Part shown: in pieces, positions 1 to 11,119 of the stretch
Position numbering within the stretch: the stretch's first letter is position 1
Layout of the letters: each line of letters starts with the position of its first letter
DNA from: Flammula alnicola
Lineage: Eukaryota > Basidiomycota > Agaricomycetes > Agaricales > Strophariaceae
Assembly: GCA_015499995.1 (NCBI GenBank)
Contig: JADNRV010000105.1
Location: 62,001-126,000 of the forward strand
Reading direction: 5' to 3'
Length of the DNA: 64,000 nucleotides
Made by a program: the position numbers and the translations under genes
The notes under the pieces: model-generated
Told to the model about the DNA's origin: nothing
Databases searched by the model: none
Seen by the model: only the letters and a program-made list of their open reading frames with translations

Positions 1-372
1 GAGCAAGAACAGCAAGCTCGGAGATCCTGCTCACACCGAGCCTTCGTCGTCCTCGCGGTTGCCTTCTGCAGCATTGCAATCTCCGTTTTCGAAGTTTTCA
101 AGTCATCTGCAAGCTTTTGATGGCGTGAAACAAGGCGCTGATATCTCCTCCTCTCGCTTCGGAACTTGGTTTCCTGCTGGCGCACTCTTGACTCGAGTTC
201 TTGAAGTTTCTTTCGACGTGGAGACTGTGGCAGGGCTTGCTGAATTTTGGAGACATTCTTCCGCAGGGACTTGTTTTCAGGGTAATGGGCGGCACGAGCG
301 GCAGCCCTCTGTGCTTTCTGTGCCTCTGTAAGCTTCTTCTTCCACATGAATCTTTCCTTCCAGCTGCTAATT
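1..372 (-). CDS. Coiled-coil protein, partial, running off the left edge
   Basis: The minus strand is open from about position 372 to the window edge. It encodes a highly charged, Lys/Arg/Gln/Glu-rich helix with heptad spacing; short stretches read LTEAQKAQRAAARAAHYPEN and LQELESRVRQQETKFRSE. This is clearly a coding frame, whereas the plus-strand reading is low complexity. A possible splice acceptor lies near 368-372. Coiled coils of this type occur in agaric transposon-associated proteins, but nothing here fixes the family. The C-terminus lies outside the window. Confidence 0.55.
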
Positions 373-1116
373 GACCTCGTCCATTAGATCTTGATTAATC
401 TGTGATAGTATGTGTGGAATTATTTAAAAAAGGTATCTGTATCATTTTTGGCACGGTAAGAAGTGTTCATTCAATGATAAATAGTATTGCTTACCTGTCC
501 GCAGCATTATATCTGCTCAGCACGCTCCAGGCGTACCCTGGCTATAAGATATTGGTGAACGCGGTACCCGGAACGCGTAGAAACATGACATGTCACACTT
601 TGGTCACGCGTCTTCCGCGTAATTTAGTGACTCTTCCGTGATATCCTTTTCACGTTCGAGGACCTCATTTTCTCCACTACCTTTGCAGAGACAATTTGAT
701 TCTTTTTCTTGAAAGATTAATTCGTCCAAAGGAATAATGAATATGTGTTTACCAGAGCCAGTTACATGATCTTTCTTACACTTAGACATATCCAATTTAA
801 TATTCCTTTGGAGGAATTAAAGATTTACTTAAGATAACTCGATTTGAGACATAAAATCTTTTGTTAAGTGCCTTTTGCAGACGTGAAAGGCATCGGACAC
901 TCAAATTCTGAGATAGCAGGTGGGAAAATCTAAATACACAGCCACATCATTTCTGCAAACCGACAGTGCCCATCACCATAAATTATACTATAAATAGGAC
1001 TCGTAACCAATCACATGACAAAATCACAGTTAGTAACTCAAGTATCTAACATCACAGCCTGGCCCAAACCAATCTCATGTTACTAACATAGCCCAATAGC
1101 AATCTAACCCAGCCCT
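373..1116. other. Intergenic, AT-rich
   Basis: Apart from the doubtful peptide at 604-789 there is no convincing gene. The segment holds the motif TATAAATAGGACTCGTAA near 986-1003, which recurs near 3922-3939 and resembles the longer motif found upstream of two transposon genes (6129-6166 and 57808-57845). Confidence 0.5.
604..789 (-). CDS. Possible small exon or 61-aa peptide
   Basis: An ATG at 789 opens a 61-residue frame rich in Lys and Glu, with three cysteines and no domain I recognise. It lies upstream of and on the same strand as the coiled-coil fragment at 1-372, so it could be a 5' exon of that gene, but I could not find a clean splice junction joining them. It may equally be chance. 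Confidence 0.2.
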   Translation of the reverse strand: MSKCKKDHVTGSGKHIFIIPLDELIFQEKESNCLCKGSGENEVLEREKDITEESLNYAEDA

Positions 1117-1619
1117 AGCCTGTATATATTGTCTGTACTCAAGTACAGTACTTACCCAGTGCTAATTCATGTTACAGACCCTCAAGGATGCATGGCTTTC
1201 TATAAAAGGGTTATAAAAAGGTGTTTATTAACCCATTTAGACCGTATGCCAAATTTCTTTTATCGCGGGAGGGTATGGGTTCCAGAATTCCTCTTTTGTG
1301 AGCAAGGCATATGTGACTCCACCCACAAGCGAGTTGGGGCTTTTGAAATCTACCTACTTAATTCTATGCATAATTTCAATAAATCACTGCTCTATGACCA
1401 CTGCACGCAATTGCGTGAACCTGAGGGCAAGATATGGTCTGCACGCAAACCTGCGCAACTGCACGCAGTTGCACACAGATGTGCACGCAGCCGCACGCAG
1501 ATGTGCACGCAGGTGCACGCAGATGGTAGGATTACGCATGCAGGTGCACGCAGATGGTCAGGCTATGCACGCAAGTGCACGCAGTGGCACGCAGATGGCA
1601 CGCAGATTTCTAGTGGCCC
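1117..1619 (+). repeat. 503-bp dispersed repeat, copy 1 (GTGCACGCAG-rich)
   Basis: This segment is repeated in inverted orientation at 4714-5216 with the same length and near identity. It runs from AGCCTGTATATATTG to CTAGTGGCCC. The second half (about 1400-1605) is an array of short units built on GCACGCAGAT / GTGCACGCAG. The open frames across it (up to about 230 codons) are by-products of this repetition. I see no target duplication around either copy and no terminal inverted repeat within a copy. Confidence 0.85.
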
Positions 1620-2640
1620 GCGACCATGGCCTTACAAAACTCACGATCAGCCTTCAGGTGCATGTTGTGCAACAATCAGATACACTTCTCGTGTCGCAGC
1701 CTTCAATGCAGTGCCCATCGAAAAGCAGAAGGGCTCTCGTGACATCTTTAAGCTGGCAGGCTTTATTCAATATGCCTCGAGGCTCAAAAATGCGATCCTG
1801 CTTGCCCAAAGTCTTCCCAACAAGTGAACAGGAGGTTGAGGAGTGCTGGACAGTCATCAAAGAGCTTGTGTAGTCAGTGTATATCCTTCATGAAAAGCCC
1901 ATGTCAGCTGCATTCAAGGAGCATGACACAGACAAAAGGATTCTCAGGCTGTTCGCTGAACTTGTTTCTACAGTTCGAATATTCAATCTATTTATTATTT
2001 TGATACCGGCTTTCACCTTGATTTCTACATGAAAAAGGAAAGATAATTCTACTATAAAAATCCTCCCGATACTTGGTTGTGCAGGCCGAGGCTGCGCCCG
2101 GCGTTACGAGTCCTTTTGTTATATCATGTGCTGTTCCAACTTGCTTTCACCATTGTTGCATGTATACAAATTGGTGTCTATGGTAGATGCATGTTTATGT
2201 TGCAAGATATCAAAAAATAATAACAATATGGATGCAAGAGAAGGAGTGTGCGAATTTAGTTTCCGCGATGGGACATGGCATGGAGAATTCGAATTGGATA
2301 TAAATGCCCGACTAGGCAACGGCACGGGTAGCGCGGGTACCCATGAGGCCTCTTGGAAGTTGTGCCCAAACGAGCTTGCGAATATTGGTTAACCTTTCTA
2401 CGAGCACTTGTCAGCCCGTACCCTTACCCATGAGGGTATATACCGGCTGAGCCGCAGGTTAGAGGTGATGGGATACCATGGGTTACAGCGGGTATGCAAA
2501 TAAATAATTATATTATGGTATTTAAACTACATGAGAGTATGAGCGAGCCGAGAGATGTCAGGGCTTCGGTGGGGAAGAGGAAAGGGTGAGCGGTGGTGAT
2601 GACGTGGGAGGGCAGAGGGTTGCAGTGGTGAAAAGGTGAG
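1620..2640. other. No convincing gene
   Basis: This stretch has only short frames in several phases. An 88-codon plus frame at 2126-2392 has no recognisable domain. The sequence around 2310-2500 repeats GGGTACCC-like and ACCCATGAG-like words, suggesting decayed repeat DNA. Confidence 0.4.
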
Positions 2641-2798
2641 TACGGCGTCACTGTGTGGCATTCAGCAAGTGGCGGCGTCATCGTAATCATTGGAGGGGGC
2701 ATCGGCGGCATCCTCTTGCTTGCTCATGCACGCACAGCGGCGGCCGCGAAGGAGGTGGTGAGGTGGCGAGGTGATGCCAGTGTCGAGCATCAAACAAT

Positions 2799-3080
2799 CC
2801 ACCTCCAGCTTGCTCTTGAGTGCGAGGGAGGTAGAGAGGTGGTGCCAGTGTCCAAAGGCAAAAGGAATCCACCTCCATCTCGCTCTCGAGTGCGAGGGAG
2901 GCAGAGAGGTGGTGGCGGCATTGAAAGGTGAAAAGAGTCCACCTCCATCTCGCTCTTGAATGCGAGAAAGTGGACGATGTGATAGTAGCGTTGAACAAAA
3001 CAAATCCACCTCCAGCTCACTCTTGCATACGAGGGAGGTGGAGAGATGGTGGCGACATTGAAAGGCAACGGCAAGTCACC
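2799..3080. repeat. About 69-bp minisatellite, roughly four units
   Basis: The phrase TCCACCTCCA(G/T)CT recurs near 2800, 2869, 2938 and 3004, about 69 bp apart. Each unit then has a CTCGCTC...GAGTGCGAG arm pair that can fold on itself, followed by GGAGGT(A/G)GAGAGGTGGTG. The overlapping frames on both strands are artefacts of the repeat. Confidence 0.8.
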
Positions 3081-3099
3081 TCTGCATTGTCTACAACCT

Positions 3100-3989
3100 G
3101 CAGAAAGGTAGGTTAGTAAGTGTTCAAAGAAGTAAAAGATAAAAACAAACACGATCACATGTGCGACGCACCTTGCGGGCCTCCCAATCCTTGGGGGCCC
3201 TCTGTGGCTTTCTACACCTTTGGATCTCATCAGAAAACTAACCCACATCCCTCAGATGAGGGGAGGTGCGAGGGGAGGTGGTGATGTGGCGATTCATTCG
3301 AGCCCATATCATAGTTATCTAAAAAGTATTAGAAATTAAAGATTTAAATAAAATAAATACAATACTTACCGTTTCTTGAGCTTTCTGAGAGGCGGAGGAG
3401 GTATGGGCGAGAGGAGGAGTGTGGCGACGGTCAACATTGTGCGTTGTTGATGGCTCCTCCGGCATTTTCCGAGGTAATCGCTAGCAACGCAAAAATCGAA
3501 ACACATCTGAGCAATGATTAATGATTAATGACGATGGGGATCTAAAAATAAACACACCCCATCACTCGTGCCGCATCCATATCTTCATGATTGCCCTCCT
3601 GCCTGCTAACTGCACGCACACTCCCGCAATTGATACCACATGCAAACTTTGTAATTATATAATTTCATATGTAACGAGCCCCAAAAAAATGTACTATAAC
3701 ATATATATGTACATTATAATGATACCCATGACATTTCACATGACCTTCACACGTGTGCCTTTTCGGTGTTAATTCCCACGGACGCATCGGACAAAGGCAT
3801 CAAAACTGATTATAAATATAAAGATGCCATCACTCCATCATTCCAAAATAGGAAGGTTGTTCCTGCGGTATTCCAAGCGTAACACATTTTTCTGCGGAGG
3901 GTTGGGTAAAAAGAACGACTCCTATAAATAGGACTCGTAATCATCCAGATGGCAGATCTTGAAAAAAAAATGAAGAATCGGTCAGACAA
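3100..3989. other. Intergenic, AT-rich
   Basis: No gene is supported. There are runs of TATATA around 3660-3720 and a second copy of TATAAATAGGACTCGTAA near 3922-3939. Confidence 0.4.
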
Positions 3990-4712
3990 GGTAAGTTTGA
4001 AGACATAGCGAGAGCCGTATACAGTAACAGTATGTTTAGCCTTCTTGATCGCAGCGAGACGCAGCGACGCTGTTCCCCCCGGAGCACGGATATCTTCCCG
4101 AATCTCCTGTTCGCGTGTTGATTGATTCGCGACGATCTGGCGGGGTTGTGAGACGAATCGAGGATTGAGATGCGTGTTCAGGGATGAAGGCGGCTCGCCT
4201 ACGATTCGTATAGGCAAAGAGGGAGGAACAACAGGCATTGGACGTGCTTGACTTGGATGCACGACAGATTGTGATGTTGTCAGAAGAGCAGGTGGTTGTT
4301 GATCTGGCATAGTAACTGACCTAATATTCGAAGGATGAGCCGTCTGAAGAACGCGGTACCAGAGGCAAAAAGCGCGTGATACGAAGGGGTGACAACATTG
4401 AAGTTGCTGAAGGGCGTTGACCCTGAGGCAACGGGTAAGCAACCTGGAAGAAAATCTAGGAACTTGAATGCGCCGACGCGGTCTCTTCAGGCTGATGCAG
4501 ATTCACTGTACATCCACCTAGGGCCTGGCAATGAGTCGCATATTGGTCGCATAGGCATCGCATTTGACATTGAGACGATGTTTCGTGCACCCCGATACCG
4601 CGCATCAACCTTGGACTTCTCTGATAACGGGTGGCTGTAAACTTGTCCTAGTCATAAGGGCTGGCTGCAGGTAGGTATTGTGAAGCAATGGCTGGGCATG
4701 CGGAGGTTGAGA
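3990..4712 (-). pseudogene. Pro/Gln-rich coding remnant cut by the 503-bp repeat
   Basis: The minus strand reads a natural-looking Pro/Gln/Ser-rich protein in two blocks. One runs from 4712 to about 4608. The other starts with an ATG at 4310 and includes TREQEIREDIRAPGGTASLR and AAIKKAKHTVTVYGSRYVF. The first block begins exactly where copy 2 of the 503-bp repeat ends, so the 5' part seems displaced by that insertion. About 290 bp between the blocks may be an intron. The family is not identified. Confidence 0.35.
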
Positions 4713-4713
4713 A

Positions 4714-5216
4714 GGGCCACTAGAAATCTGCGTGCCATCTGCGTGCCACTGCGTGCACTTGCGTGCATAGCCTGACCATCTGCGTGCACCTGCATGCGTA
4801 ATCCTACCATCTGCGTGCACCTGCGTGCACATCTGCGTGCGGCTGCGTGCACATCTGTGTGCAACTGCGTGCAGTTGCGCAGGTTTGCGTGCAGACCATA
4901 TCTTGCCCTCAGGTTCACGCAATTGCGTGCAGTGGTCATAGAGCAGTGATTTATTGAAATTATGCATAGAATTAAGTAGGTAGATTTCAAAAGCCCCAAC
5001 TCGCTTGTGGGTGGAGTCACATATGCCTTGCTCACAAAAGAGGAATTCTGGAACCCATACCCTCCCGCGATAAAAGAAATTTGGCATACGGTCTAAATGG
5101 GTTAATAAACACCTTTTTATAACCCTTTTATAGAAAGCCATGCATCCTTGAGGGTCTGTAACATGAATTAGCACTGGGTAAGTACTGTACTTGAGTACAG
5201 ACAATATATACAGGCT
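4714..5216 (-). repeat. 503-bp dispersed repeat, copy 2 (inverted)
   Basis: Reverse-complement partner of 1117-1619, ending in CAATATATACAGGCT. Together the two copies could fold the intervening 3.1 kb into a large loop. The bases outside the two outer ends (CCCAGCCCT on the left, GTATAGAGG on the right) do not match, so I do not call a single transposon bounded by these as terminal repeats. Confidence 0.85.
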
Positions 5217-5459
5217 GTATAGAGGTACTACATAAAAGCCTTTTTAGCGGCACTTCAGTTTTTGGTCTGTATTTTCTTGATTCTGGGACATTTCCATTTT
5301 ACCAGAACCATGACCAGATGGGTGGAGGGAGAAAGCGAATAATAGATGGTGGGTCTGAACTGATTGATATAGTAGGTTGCATTCCAAACTTCCAAACACC
5401 GGAACATTCCCTAATCCTCAGTGGACATAGGGAAATGTCCATTAATCCCCACTAATATA

Positions 5460-5880
5460 GTTCCTTGGGACTCGCGTGCATCTGCGTGCATAATTTTCAT
5501 CGCAGCGTGCAGTTGCGTGCGGCTGCGTGACATCTGCGTGCAGCTGCGTGCAACTTGCGAGATGCGTGACATATCGTGACAAATGTCAGTCACTGAAATA
5601 GATACGTTCCCACGGCACATGGCACACAAAACCTCGCACCAAAACGGCCACATGTAGCCTCCTTCTTCAAAATTAGGTAGAATGGATTTTATTGGTAGTA
5701 TATTAAACGCAAAAACTATTTATAAGCACTCCGAATTGTTGTGGCGGATGATATATGGTTGACCTATCTGACCTTTCCATAGCTGTGACATCGTGTGACG
5801 TCTGCGACGACTCTGCGTACTTGCGTGCACCTGCGTGCCACGCATGCATGCAGATGCACGCATGGCACGCAGAAAAACCT
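5460..5880. repeat. Further TGCGTGCA-type clusters
   Basis: Two short clusters of the same CTGCGTGCA / TGCGTGCATC words lie at about 5470-5560 and 5812-5875. They are less regular than inside the 503-bp repeats and flanked by unrelated sequence. They suggest this word family is spread in the genome as small seeds or decayed copies. Confidence 0.6.
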
Positions 5881-6128
5881 GTGCCCCATGGTCGCTGATA
5901 TCCACTTATTTCAAACATTTCTACAGCCGCTAAAGAGTCTTTACGAAGGTTAGGCATGTGCGTAAGGCCGAGCTGGCATAAATGAGCAGAATTGTAGGAG
6001 GCGGAGAATGAGGCGGAGTCCGGGCATGAGGCGGTGAGGCGGATTTCTCATATCTGACTTGTCCTCGGTGAGTCGGGTTATTCATTTCAGACTCGGACTC
6101 GTTCTCAAAAATAGCAGGGGTCGATCAC

Positions 6129-6166
6129 TATAAGAACGAATCCTCATTACATTCGGACTCGTAACA
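6129..6166 (+). promoter_or_regulatory. TATAAGAACG...GGACTCGTAAC motif upstream of a transposase remnant
   Basis: A 38-bp block starting TATAAGAACGAATCCTCATT and ending GGACTCGTAACA is repeated with one mismatch at 57808-57845, upstream of another transposon-associated coding region. It may be a conserved core promoter or an element end; the sequence does not decide which. Confidence 0.5.
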
Positions 6167-6214
6167 ATGGTGCGATGACATATTCCAAAGGCTCAGAAGG
6201 AGCTCTTCGTCACA

Positions 6215-6925
6215 ATGTCCCATCGTATGAAATCCAGTGAAATTTCCCGGGTGACACAGACTGGACACCGGACTATCAGTCGTGTCCTTCGTCTGCATCG
6301 CGAGACGGGCTCTGTCGTCAAAAAGGCTGGTATTGTGGGGAGACCACGTTTACTGAATTCCATAGATGTCGCAGTAAGCCAAACACCATGTACTTGCTCT
6401 GTCGCTGATATTTTTTACGATTTACAGTATGTATCTTGAATCATGTATCGAAAGAACTCCGGATATATACATCTCGGAACTGCGAGATCAACTTTTGGAA
6501 GCTCGAGGAATTGAAGCCTCTGATGCTACAATTATTCGAACGCTTAAAAGGCGGGGCTTTGTTCGGAAAAAGGTATATATTTGTTAACTTGATATCAAAA
6601 CTACCTATTCACGAATCACCATTATCAGGTTTCAGCGTCTGCCGTTGAACGAAATGAGGAGCGCCGCGCGGCGGAGTATCAGATACACATGGCCGAAATG
6701 TATGTGCCGGAGCAGCTGGTTTTCGTCGATGAGTCAGGATGAAATCGGGTAATAACCAAGCGGCCATATGCCTGGGCTCCATTGGGTTGGCGTGCGCGGA
6801 GAAGGGATTTTTCCCCGGGTTCTCTGCCGACAGGAGCAAGATATTGCGTCCGCATGCTCCCGACCAACTCCGTCCTCTATCATGCGTGGCTGAAAGATGC
6901 GGATCGTTGGACAGATTCGATTTAA
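6215..6925 (+). pseudogene. Tc1/mariner-type transposase remnant
   Basis: The first ~50 codons are a helix-turn-helix of the kind that starts Tc1/mariner transposases, ending VKKAGIVGRPRLL. After a probable intron the frame continues LESCIERTPDIYISELRDQL and IIRTLKRRGFVRKK (second DNA-binding helix set). After a second intron it reaches the first catalytic block, QLVFVDESG. That block is followed at once by an in-frame TGA and then AWAPLGWRARRRDF. The frame stops at 6923-6925, before the second and third catalytic acidic residues, so the protein is truncated and cannot be active. Splicing of the first intron is not in phase as written, another sign of decay. Confidence 0.75.
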
Positions 6926-7758
6926 ACGGCCGCATGAATTTTCTTGGTGGGAACCAAATGGACCACTTTTCACTTCTTCTATTGTTCCGTGGTTGCGCAC
7001 TCGTCGTTACGGGCCCGGAGTACGCACTCGCGCAAATGGCGCTGAAAACATCAGGCACGTAACTTAGGATCGCCAGCACCCTCTACGACCTGGCGCGACG
7101 ACCTTCGGACCAATTCGAACCCTACACTCTCGTCGACTGTGAGGATGCACCTATTTAATGCGCTGTTACTCAGACTCCGCCCTGGCCTATCCTCCATCTA
7201 CAACCACAACTCTCTGATCATTTGTTGGGCCGTCTTTGTATGACCATTCAGTGACAACGGCCGCGAGGGGAAGATGGCGTTCAATTCTAACACTCAACGC
7301 CCACATCGACAGATCCATCGACTTGTCGACGTCGCTATCTCTTCATCTTCCTTTTTCGCTACCACCGCAGAGACTAGACCGTCGTCTCGTCATCAATGTG
7401 TAGGGAGGTCAGCAACATATGAGAAGATCAAAGTATGTGGCGACTTCTAGAAGGCTAGCCTTGCTCTATTCTGAGATGGGGGCGACTAGTTTACACCCGC
7501 ATCGAATCTTCAACTGCCATTTATCTCAGAATGTTCATATAGTCCTTTCGGAAATCCATGTCCGTGCGATTGTAGCCAATAAAACCAGCCATGTAGCACA
7601 GATGAAAGAGCATTGATTATAACTTCCACAAAATGTACATCGAAGTTGGTACACAAAGCAATGTCAGGAAGGCAGGTCCGCTTCGGGTCTTTGGGCAGTG
7701 CGAAATCTGAAGTTACACTATGTATGGGTAATAGGGACTGGGCACCAGTTGGAAATAT
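6926..7758. other. No gene seen
   Basis: This lies between the transposase remnant and the next gene. It contains only short frames with no recognisable domain. The opposite strand of 6609-7079 is open but mirrors the transposase frame. Confidence 0.4.
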
Positions 7759-10708
7759 TTATCGTACACTCCTTTCTTGAGAACGTCGCCTCTTCTTAGA
7801 GTCTTCCAAATCGTCCAGTACCTCGGTGGTACGCTTTTTACCGATACTGGAACCCAACATTAAATCGCGGCGACCGTCGTGGTTAATTGTCCCCTTTGCG
7901 ATGGCGGTTTCGTCCAAAAGTTTTTTCACAACCTTCAAAAGACCTTCTGAGGAGGAAACAAGGCCTATATTTGACGATAAGGAATAAAAAAAGGGATACA
8001 ATGCCCTGAGAAGTTCGATTTGGTGTCCCTCCAACGTGCGCATTTGCTGACTCAAAGAAGCGGTGTATGACTGAATATTATTCTGAGATTGGACGGCCTG
8101 TTGATCAAGCTTTGCCACATGTTCGCACAGGGCGTCAAAGTCTTGCTTCACGGCGGCGGCCGGGGTAGCAGTCGCATCACCTAAAACATCGGTTTCAACT
8201 TCATCGGGTCCGTCTGGGATGGAAGCACCTTCTGGAGTATTAAGAAAGATTACGAATGAAAAGAGATATGACATACCTTGACTTTGCGGGGAAGGTGGAG
8301 TGAAAACAAGAGTTTCACCGGCAATGGCAGGCTTCGCATCGACTGTGAGAATAGCAGGAGCCGCGGACGCCTCTACATCATATTGAATTGCAGGTTCCCC
8401 TTCTACCTTTCGGGGCACCGACGGCTTTGCGCTATTGCTACATTTCCTTTGTTTTGTGGAACATCGTTCGCATGACAGTTTGGCTCTTCCCCTTTGACCG
8501 GGTTTCTTCGGTGGAGGCGGAGAACATACGACGCCATCCTTCAAACAGCCCTCGCAGGATGCTGCCTCCGACGGAGGTTGCTCCGTGTCAGAAGGAGGGG
8601 CAGCCGATGATTCGTGCTGAGCTCTTGACCGAGAACGAGTGATTCGTGAAGGCGACGTAGAGACAGAGAAAGAAGGGTGCTGGGGGATCGTACCCGAAAG
8701 GATGGGTGCTATATTGGAGACAGGAGACGCATGCAAGGTGGTCTGGTCAATTTCCGGGCCTTCGACCGCCATTGAATTTGTGTTAATCATTCGGTCTGGA
8801 GGTATTGAGTCTGCGGTAGGAGCGAGAGTGGACAGAGCAGCGGAAGTCCTGTTATCTGGTATGCATCAGAGAAAGGCGGAGGAGAGCGTCAGAGTTGGCA
8901 TTAACCTGGCCGTTTGTTGTCGGCTATCTTCAGCACCTTGCGCAAGTCGTCTACAAAGACAAGGCCATCGAACGAATTTACGCTTCTAGGTGTGTTTGAG
9001 AAGACATCTCGAAGGCCATTGGTTTCAACACTGCCTTTGTATCCGTTGTCTTTGAGATCGCTGTATACGTTTGCCTTCATAAAGGAAGGTTTTACTCGCC
9101 ATATTGAGAAGGATAGAGTGAAACGTACGAGCTCATTATTCAGAGTCACGAAAAGAGAGAAATCTACATTGCCATTGCTGACTGTGGCTTCTATCTTTTC
9201 CCGCAGAACTTTGTAGGAATGTAAGGCTTGTTGAAGTCGCTGTGAAGAGTGGCCCGACATTTGGCGCATGACGGAAGAAAGGGGATCGGCCGTCGCCTGT
9301 TCCAAAAGCGTGATATTTGTTCCTTGTTTGTCCCTGCTAAACGCCAGTTCGGTACTTTTACTTCGTTGACTCGGACTTGCACATCAAGAAACAAATGCCC
9401 GAAATATGTAAAACATCTTTAAAAAGATTCTATTTAAATTTTCTGTGGACCACGAATGTTCAAAATCTGCATTTCTGAAGGAAAGTTTTGTCAGCAAAAA
9501 CAATCTGACCACACTGAAATGGAGGGAAATCAAAATTCACAAAAAAGAAACAGTCGAGAAATCAGGGGATACGGTTATCTCAAAAGCGTCGTCTTGGATT
9601 TGATTATACAGGACACTATGCGGTGTAACTCTCAACGTCAAAGGCTAACGAGAATAGATCAACTTACATGTCCTATCTCGTTCTGTAGGGCTGAAACTTG
9701 CTTGCTGCCCTGCGACGACTGAACAAATGTCTGTATCACTTGATGGGGAGATGCTGCCCGTGATATTTTTGTCCTCTTTCTTGGTAATGACGTTTCAGAG
9801 GTGTCATCGTTGTCGTCGATGTCTTCGGTCTGCTGTAGTGTCGCGTGTGGGTCCATCTGAATAACCCTGTATTGCACGCCTTCACCGACATATACTCCTC
9901 TTTTCGTCCGCCTGACCTCCTCTGCATCCTTACTTTCCCCGATGTTATTGTCTTCGTCGCCTCTACGGCGTCCGAAGCGAGCAGTAACACGACGAATTCC
10001 AGTGTCGGGCTTCTGTGGGCATGTTGTACCTTCCGACAATGGGTTGACAGGAACAGCGGCTTCCTCAATCCCTTCATCCAGCGCTTCGCCATCGTCTTGA
10101 AGAGATTTGGTGATATCCTCATCTGGTGGAGTAGCTACTGTCGTTCTTTGAAGCTGAGGACGCAGTTGAAAATTTGCAGCATTCCGACGTTTTCGAGCGT
10201 GGAAAGAACAACCTTTCGGCCAGCTTTTGTTGTTTTGCGAAGGAGTTGGTTGTCCTTTGCGCACAGGGGATTCGTGCACCTTAACATTGGCGGATATAGT
10301 GAGCGCGAGGCTAAAGTTTAAACACTATGAATCAAGGCCCATGGTTACGGTGCTTGAAAAACTCACCAAGGTTATGGCCTTTGCCATGCTTGTGGAAAAT
10401 GCGTCGGCCGCAGATGAATGGTGGTCGGGATCATACATCCATATAGTCCCTTTGAAAGCTTCCCAGCACCCTCGAACAAACTCATCATTGAGATCCAATG
10501 CGCCACCGAGGAATTGGTGGACACCATCTGGCAGCACTTCAGGGGCTTCGTTGTGATCATAGTTGGACTTTTGGGAGTGGATGATGCCACGCTTCAGAGA
10601 CGCCGTTATACGGATAAACTGAATTGCCTTGTCCATGCTAATAGCCTGTGGAAGCCCAGGATAGTTTGACAGAAGGTCGTGAATGTGTTGCATAACAAGG
10701 TCCTCCAT
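7759..10708 (-). CDS. Multi-exon gene, cysteine-cluster protein of transposon-associated type
   Basis: Exon 1 runs 10708-10367 (ATG at 10708) and exon 2 10279-9668; the intron 10366-10280 has GTGAGT...AAG ends and is in phase. Exon 2 ends at a GTAAGT donor. The reading resumes in exons ending near 8901 and then through 8790 to 7759, with a 45-bp in-frame intron at 8276-8232. The exon(s) between 9667 and about 9345 are unresolved. The N-terminus (SNYPGLPQAISMDKAIQFIR, then PEVLPDGVHQFLGGALDLND) resembles CxC-type modules associated with KDZ transposases in agarics. The C-terminal part has two C-x2-C-x6-C clusters joined by a Pro/Gly/Lys/Arg linker (CEGCLKDGVVC, CERCSTKQRKC), then a probable coiled coil and a basic tail. 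No transposase catalytic domain is visible. Function unknown; possibly DNA binding. Confidence 0.6.
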
Positions 10709-10842
10709 TTTGGGGTAGGTTTAAAGTACAATTAGAGTCCCTAGGTATCGCAGCGTGATCGCTGGCACGTTGAACGCGTCGAAGGTCACGTGCTTACCAG
10801 CCTCAACCCCCCGTGACTTCATGAACTCCATGAACTCTAGGT

Positions 10843-11115
10843 TTTTTACCAAAACGTTTTTTACCGGTAAAATACCGGTAAATTACCAGGTAAATTACCC
10901 CCCCTTGGCGGCATGTCTGTGAGGTTTTTTACTGCATGGCCACGTGATATATATGAGCCGCGCAGGTGGCGAAATGTTTTTTAAAAAAAATTAAAAGCCT
11001 TACGAAAAAATCAAATCACGTGATGGTAAATTACGGGTAAAATACTGGTAAATTACCTGTCCCTCTCCCAGAAAAAATTTTCGAGGTAAATTACTGGTAA
11101 ATTACCCCCTGGAGG
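10843..11115. repeat. GGTAAATTAC(C)-rich repeat block
   Basis: About nine copies of GGTAAATTAC or GGTAAAATAC are packed at 10858-10905 and again at 11025-11105. The block is bounded by GGTTTTTTACC at 10842 and 11117 in the same orientation. The unit is nearly its own reverse complement. It looks like subterminal repeats of a short transposon, but I cannot define the ends. Related TGTAAATTAC words occur at 12375-12410 and 13290-13306. Confidence 0.6.
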
Positions 11116-11119
11116 TTTT

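Noticed and set aside
1400..1605. Regular GTGCACGCAG spacing as a possible CRISPR array
   Set aside because: Units are about 10-20 bp with no unique spacers, and the organism is eukaryotic.
1129..1827. 232-codon open frame on the plus strand and its 199-codon mirror at 4605-5204
   Set aside because: The frames start at TTG, run through a short-word repeat (GCACGCAGAT) in all phases, and are copied because the 503-bp repeat is copied. No protein signal.
1117..5216. A single 4.1-kb transposon with 503-bp terminal inverted repeats
   Set aside because: The bases outside the two ends do not match and the interior has no transposase; two independent insertions fit equally well.
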